Of a stretch of DNA of 64,000 nt, positions 62,440 to 64,000 are shown piece after piece. Positions within the stretch are counted from its first letter, which is position 1, and every line of letters begins with the position of its first letter. Source of the DNA: Guyanagaster necrorhizus. Taxonomy: Eukaryota > Basidiomycota > Agaricomycetes > Agaricales > Physalacriaceae. Below the pieces are notes generated by a model. That model ran no database searches. It saw only the letters and a program-made list of their open reading frames with translations, and had not been told where the DNA came from. A program made the position numbers and the translations under genes. The DNA is taken from positions 438,515 to 502,514 of the forward strand of contig NW_025064908.1 of assembly GCF_019112545.1 (NCBI RefSeq), given 5' to 3'.

Positions 62440-63660
62440 TTGACACATGCAGTGACTGCCTTGATTAATAGTGGTTGCACTGAAAGCTCCATCAATCATG
62501 CTTTCATCAACAAGCATGATTTAGCAACCCAAGCAACAGTAGCTCCCATCCCAGTATACAATGCCAATGGTATCAAGAACCAAGCTGGTTCAATCACTGA
62601 ATTCATTGAACTCTGACTTACTATCAGAGATCATTCAGTGCACATCAACTTGGCTGTCACTGACTTGAGGACAAAAGAGATATTCCTTGGCCATAACTGG
62701 CTGATCAGGCACAATCCACTGGTCAACTGAAAAACCAGACAGATCACCTTCACCAGATGTAAATGCCAAAAGATCCTTTTAAAACTATCTGATGAAGACC
62801 CAGAAGATCAGTGGGATGAGGAAATGGAGGACAGTGAGACCATCCCAGCCATTGACATTCAACAAGCATTGCATATCCAAGCAATACACCATGCTAATAA
62901 TCTGACAGCAAGAGAACACTGACAGCTTATATGCCAAGTTCTCAAACTGATGAGAAAGAACAAATTATTCCTCAAAGCCAAGAAATGTGAATTTGAAATG
63001 TTGGAGACAGAATATCTAGGAGTGATTATCAGTGAGGGGAGTATCCACATGGACTCTATCAAGGTAGCTGGGATAACTGAGTGGCCAGAACTGATGAAGA
63101 AGAAAGAATTGCAGTTCTTTTTAGAATTTACAAACTTTTATCACTGTTTCATATGTGACTACAGCAAGATCATATGTCCAATGATGCAGCTTACTGAAAG
63201 TGCCCTCTGGGCTTAGAAGTTATCCCAACAGACTGTGTTTGATGACCTTAAACAGCAACTGGCAGAGAATGTAATTCTGGCCATTTCCATGCAAAATGAG
63301 AAATTCAGAGTCAAGGCAAACTTCAGTGAAGGGGCCATCAGTGCAGTATTATCACAGGAACAGGAGAGAAGGTGGTGACCCATAGCCTTCCTTTCAAAGG
63401 CATTAACAGTCACAGAGCAGAACTATGAGATCTACAATAAGAAACTGCTGGCTATTATGCTAGCACTAGCCAAATGGAGATACTATCTGATCAGAGCTAT
63501 GGAGATATTTGAGGTATGGACAGATCACCAGAATCTATGCTATTTCTGCCTCCTCCAAAAGTTGAATCACTGGCAGGCATGATGGATGACAGAACTCTCT
63601 AAATATCAGTATATGCTGCACTATAAAGCAGGAGCAGCCAACAAGAAGGCTGACCTCCTA
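62440..63660 (+). pseudogene. Ty3/gypsy pol remnant: protease, truncated RT, RNase H
   Basis: Protease-like text is followed at about 62900 directly by the end of the reverse transcriptase. The region normally carrying the RT fingers, palm and the YxDD catalytic pair, about 150 residues or more, is absent. RNase H text follows with several TGA and TAG stops. The element cannot make an active polymerase. Confidence 0.75.
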
Positions 63661-64000
63661 AGTTGATGAGCAGATCACAATCAGAGAGAGGAGGATAATG
63701 ACAGAGTTATATTGCTGAAACTCAAGCACTTCTGTGTAATGATCATGCTGACAGAGAAGAAGATACATACCAAAATCTGAAGTGTAGTCAGACAGCCAAA
63801 CCTGTGGGACCAAGAAATTGCAATGTCTCTCAACCACAAGAGAGGCATCACCATGAATGATGGCCTTCTTCACTATGATGGCCATATCTATATTCTGAGA
63901 GTACCATCATTGTGAGGAGAGATCATAGCTGTAAGCTATAATCATATGACTACCAACCACTCAGGAATCTCCAAGATAAAGAAGTTAGTTCTATGAGAGT

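Larger units (their letters stand above)
55568..64000. other. CpG-depleted tract (one CpG in about 8.4 kb)
   Basis: Reading line by line I find a single CG dinucleotide (56929..56930) from 55568 to the window end, while the sequence to the left contains CpG throughout. GC content is lower than to the left but not extreme, so depletion is specific to CpG. TpG and CpA are frequent. This is the footprint of long-term cytosine methylation at CpG followed by deamination. CpA is not depleted, so it differs from classical Neurospora-type RIP. Confidence 0.9.
60960..64000 (+). mobile_element. Ty3/gypsy LTR retrotransposon, defective, runs off the window
   Basis: The text follows gag-pol order in one direction with many stops. 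Gag is about 61080..61970, with DDIDHFLINCEQYFEVYIAY, MGNKPATEYFGKLE, a lysine-rich part and a CCHC knuckle starting CFNCGQKRHMS. Aspartic protease-like text (about 62440..62760) contains INSGCTESSINHAFI-type residues and a later FLGHNWLIRHNP. The reverse transcriptase is represented only by its end (LFLKAKKCEFEMLETEYLGV, about 62970..63040). RNase H follows (about 63240..63660; AILAISMQNEKF, LSKALTVTEQNYEIYNKKLL, VWTDHQNL), and the zinc-binding start of integrase is at the right edge. It is a plant- and fungus-type transposon of the chromovirus-like group, inactive here. Confidence 0.85.

Noticed and set aside
55568..64000. Classical repeat-induced point mutation as the cause of the CpG loss
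   Set aside because: CpA remains plentiful and the depletion is restricted to CpG, so ordinary CpG methylation decay explains it better.

Overview
The window reads as nuclear DNA of a basidiomycete fungus, most likely a mushroom-forming agaricomycete. The genes are densely packed and cut by many 45-65 bp GT-AG introns. The predicted proteins are fungal housekeeping families with basidiomycete habits: an arrestin with a long proline-rich tail, a CSC1-like channel, a KRE6/SKN1 beta-glucan protein, PMT2, an MCT-type MFS carrier and a decayed F-box gene. Gene models were built by hand by joining exons across consensus splice sites. Where the phases sum correctly I give exon coordinates.

Layout, left to right. 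0-8 kb: the 3' end of SF3B2, a conserved-looking unknown gene whose first introns are duplicated, and an 895-residue arrestin protein. 8-16.5 kb, all on the minus strand: HSF1, PMT2 (nine exons, 797 residues) and fibrillarin NOP1. 17.7-19.7 kb: an MFS transporter. 22-23.3 kb: a frameshifted F-box relic. 23.7-29.8 kb, minus strand: KRE6/SKN1-type GH16, VPS29 and a Rossmann-fold NAD(P)-binding protein. 30 kb: a small LINE tail. 32.4-36.2 kb, minus strand: cytochrome oxidase subunit COX5, a seven-knuckle GIS2/CNBP protein and proteasome RPN8. 37.6-44.3 kb, plus strand: a flavin monooxygenase with an apparent signal peptide and a CSC1/TMEM63-like channel. 45-49 kb: a small secreted protein, a hydrophobic fragment, a Maf-like pyrophosphatase, the tiny ATP synthase epsilon subunit ATP15 and, head-to-head with it, a Rab GTPase. 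51-52 kb: a LINE 3' end. 52.9-55.2 kb: a secreted type-B carboxylesterase.

From about 55.57 kb to the end of the window the sequence changes abruptly. By eye I find a single CpG in about 8.4 kb, against abundant CpG to the left. This tract holds a broken Ty3/gypsy element (gag, protease, RT remnant, RNase H, start of integrase) with many in-frame TGA codons, the product expected from CpG decay of CGA, and the catalytic RT core is missing. This looks like a heavily methylated, decayed transposon island against gene-rich euchromatin, and it is the most striking feature of the window.

The genes do not form one pathway. Loose themes are mitochondrial energy production (COX5, ATP15), protein traffic (VPS29, Rab, arrestin), wall and secretory glycan synthesis (PMT2, KRE6) and protein quality control (HSF1, RPN8). 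No CRISPR array or tRNA or rRNA gene was found. No clearly new multi-gene system was found; the best leads are the CpG-free island, the repeated helical module in the arrestin tail and the exon-intron duplication.
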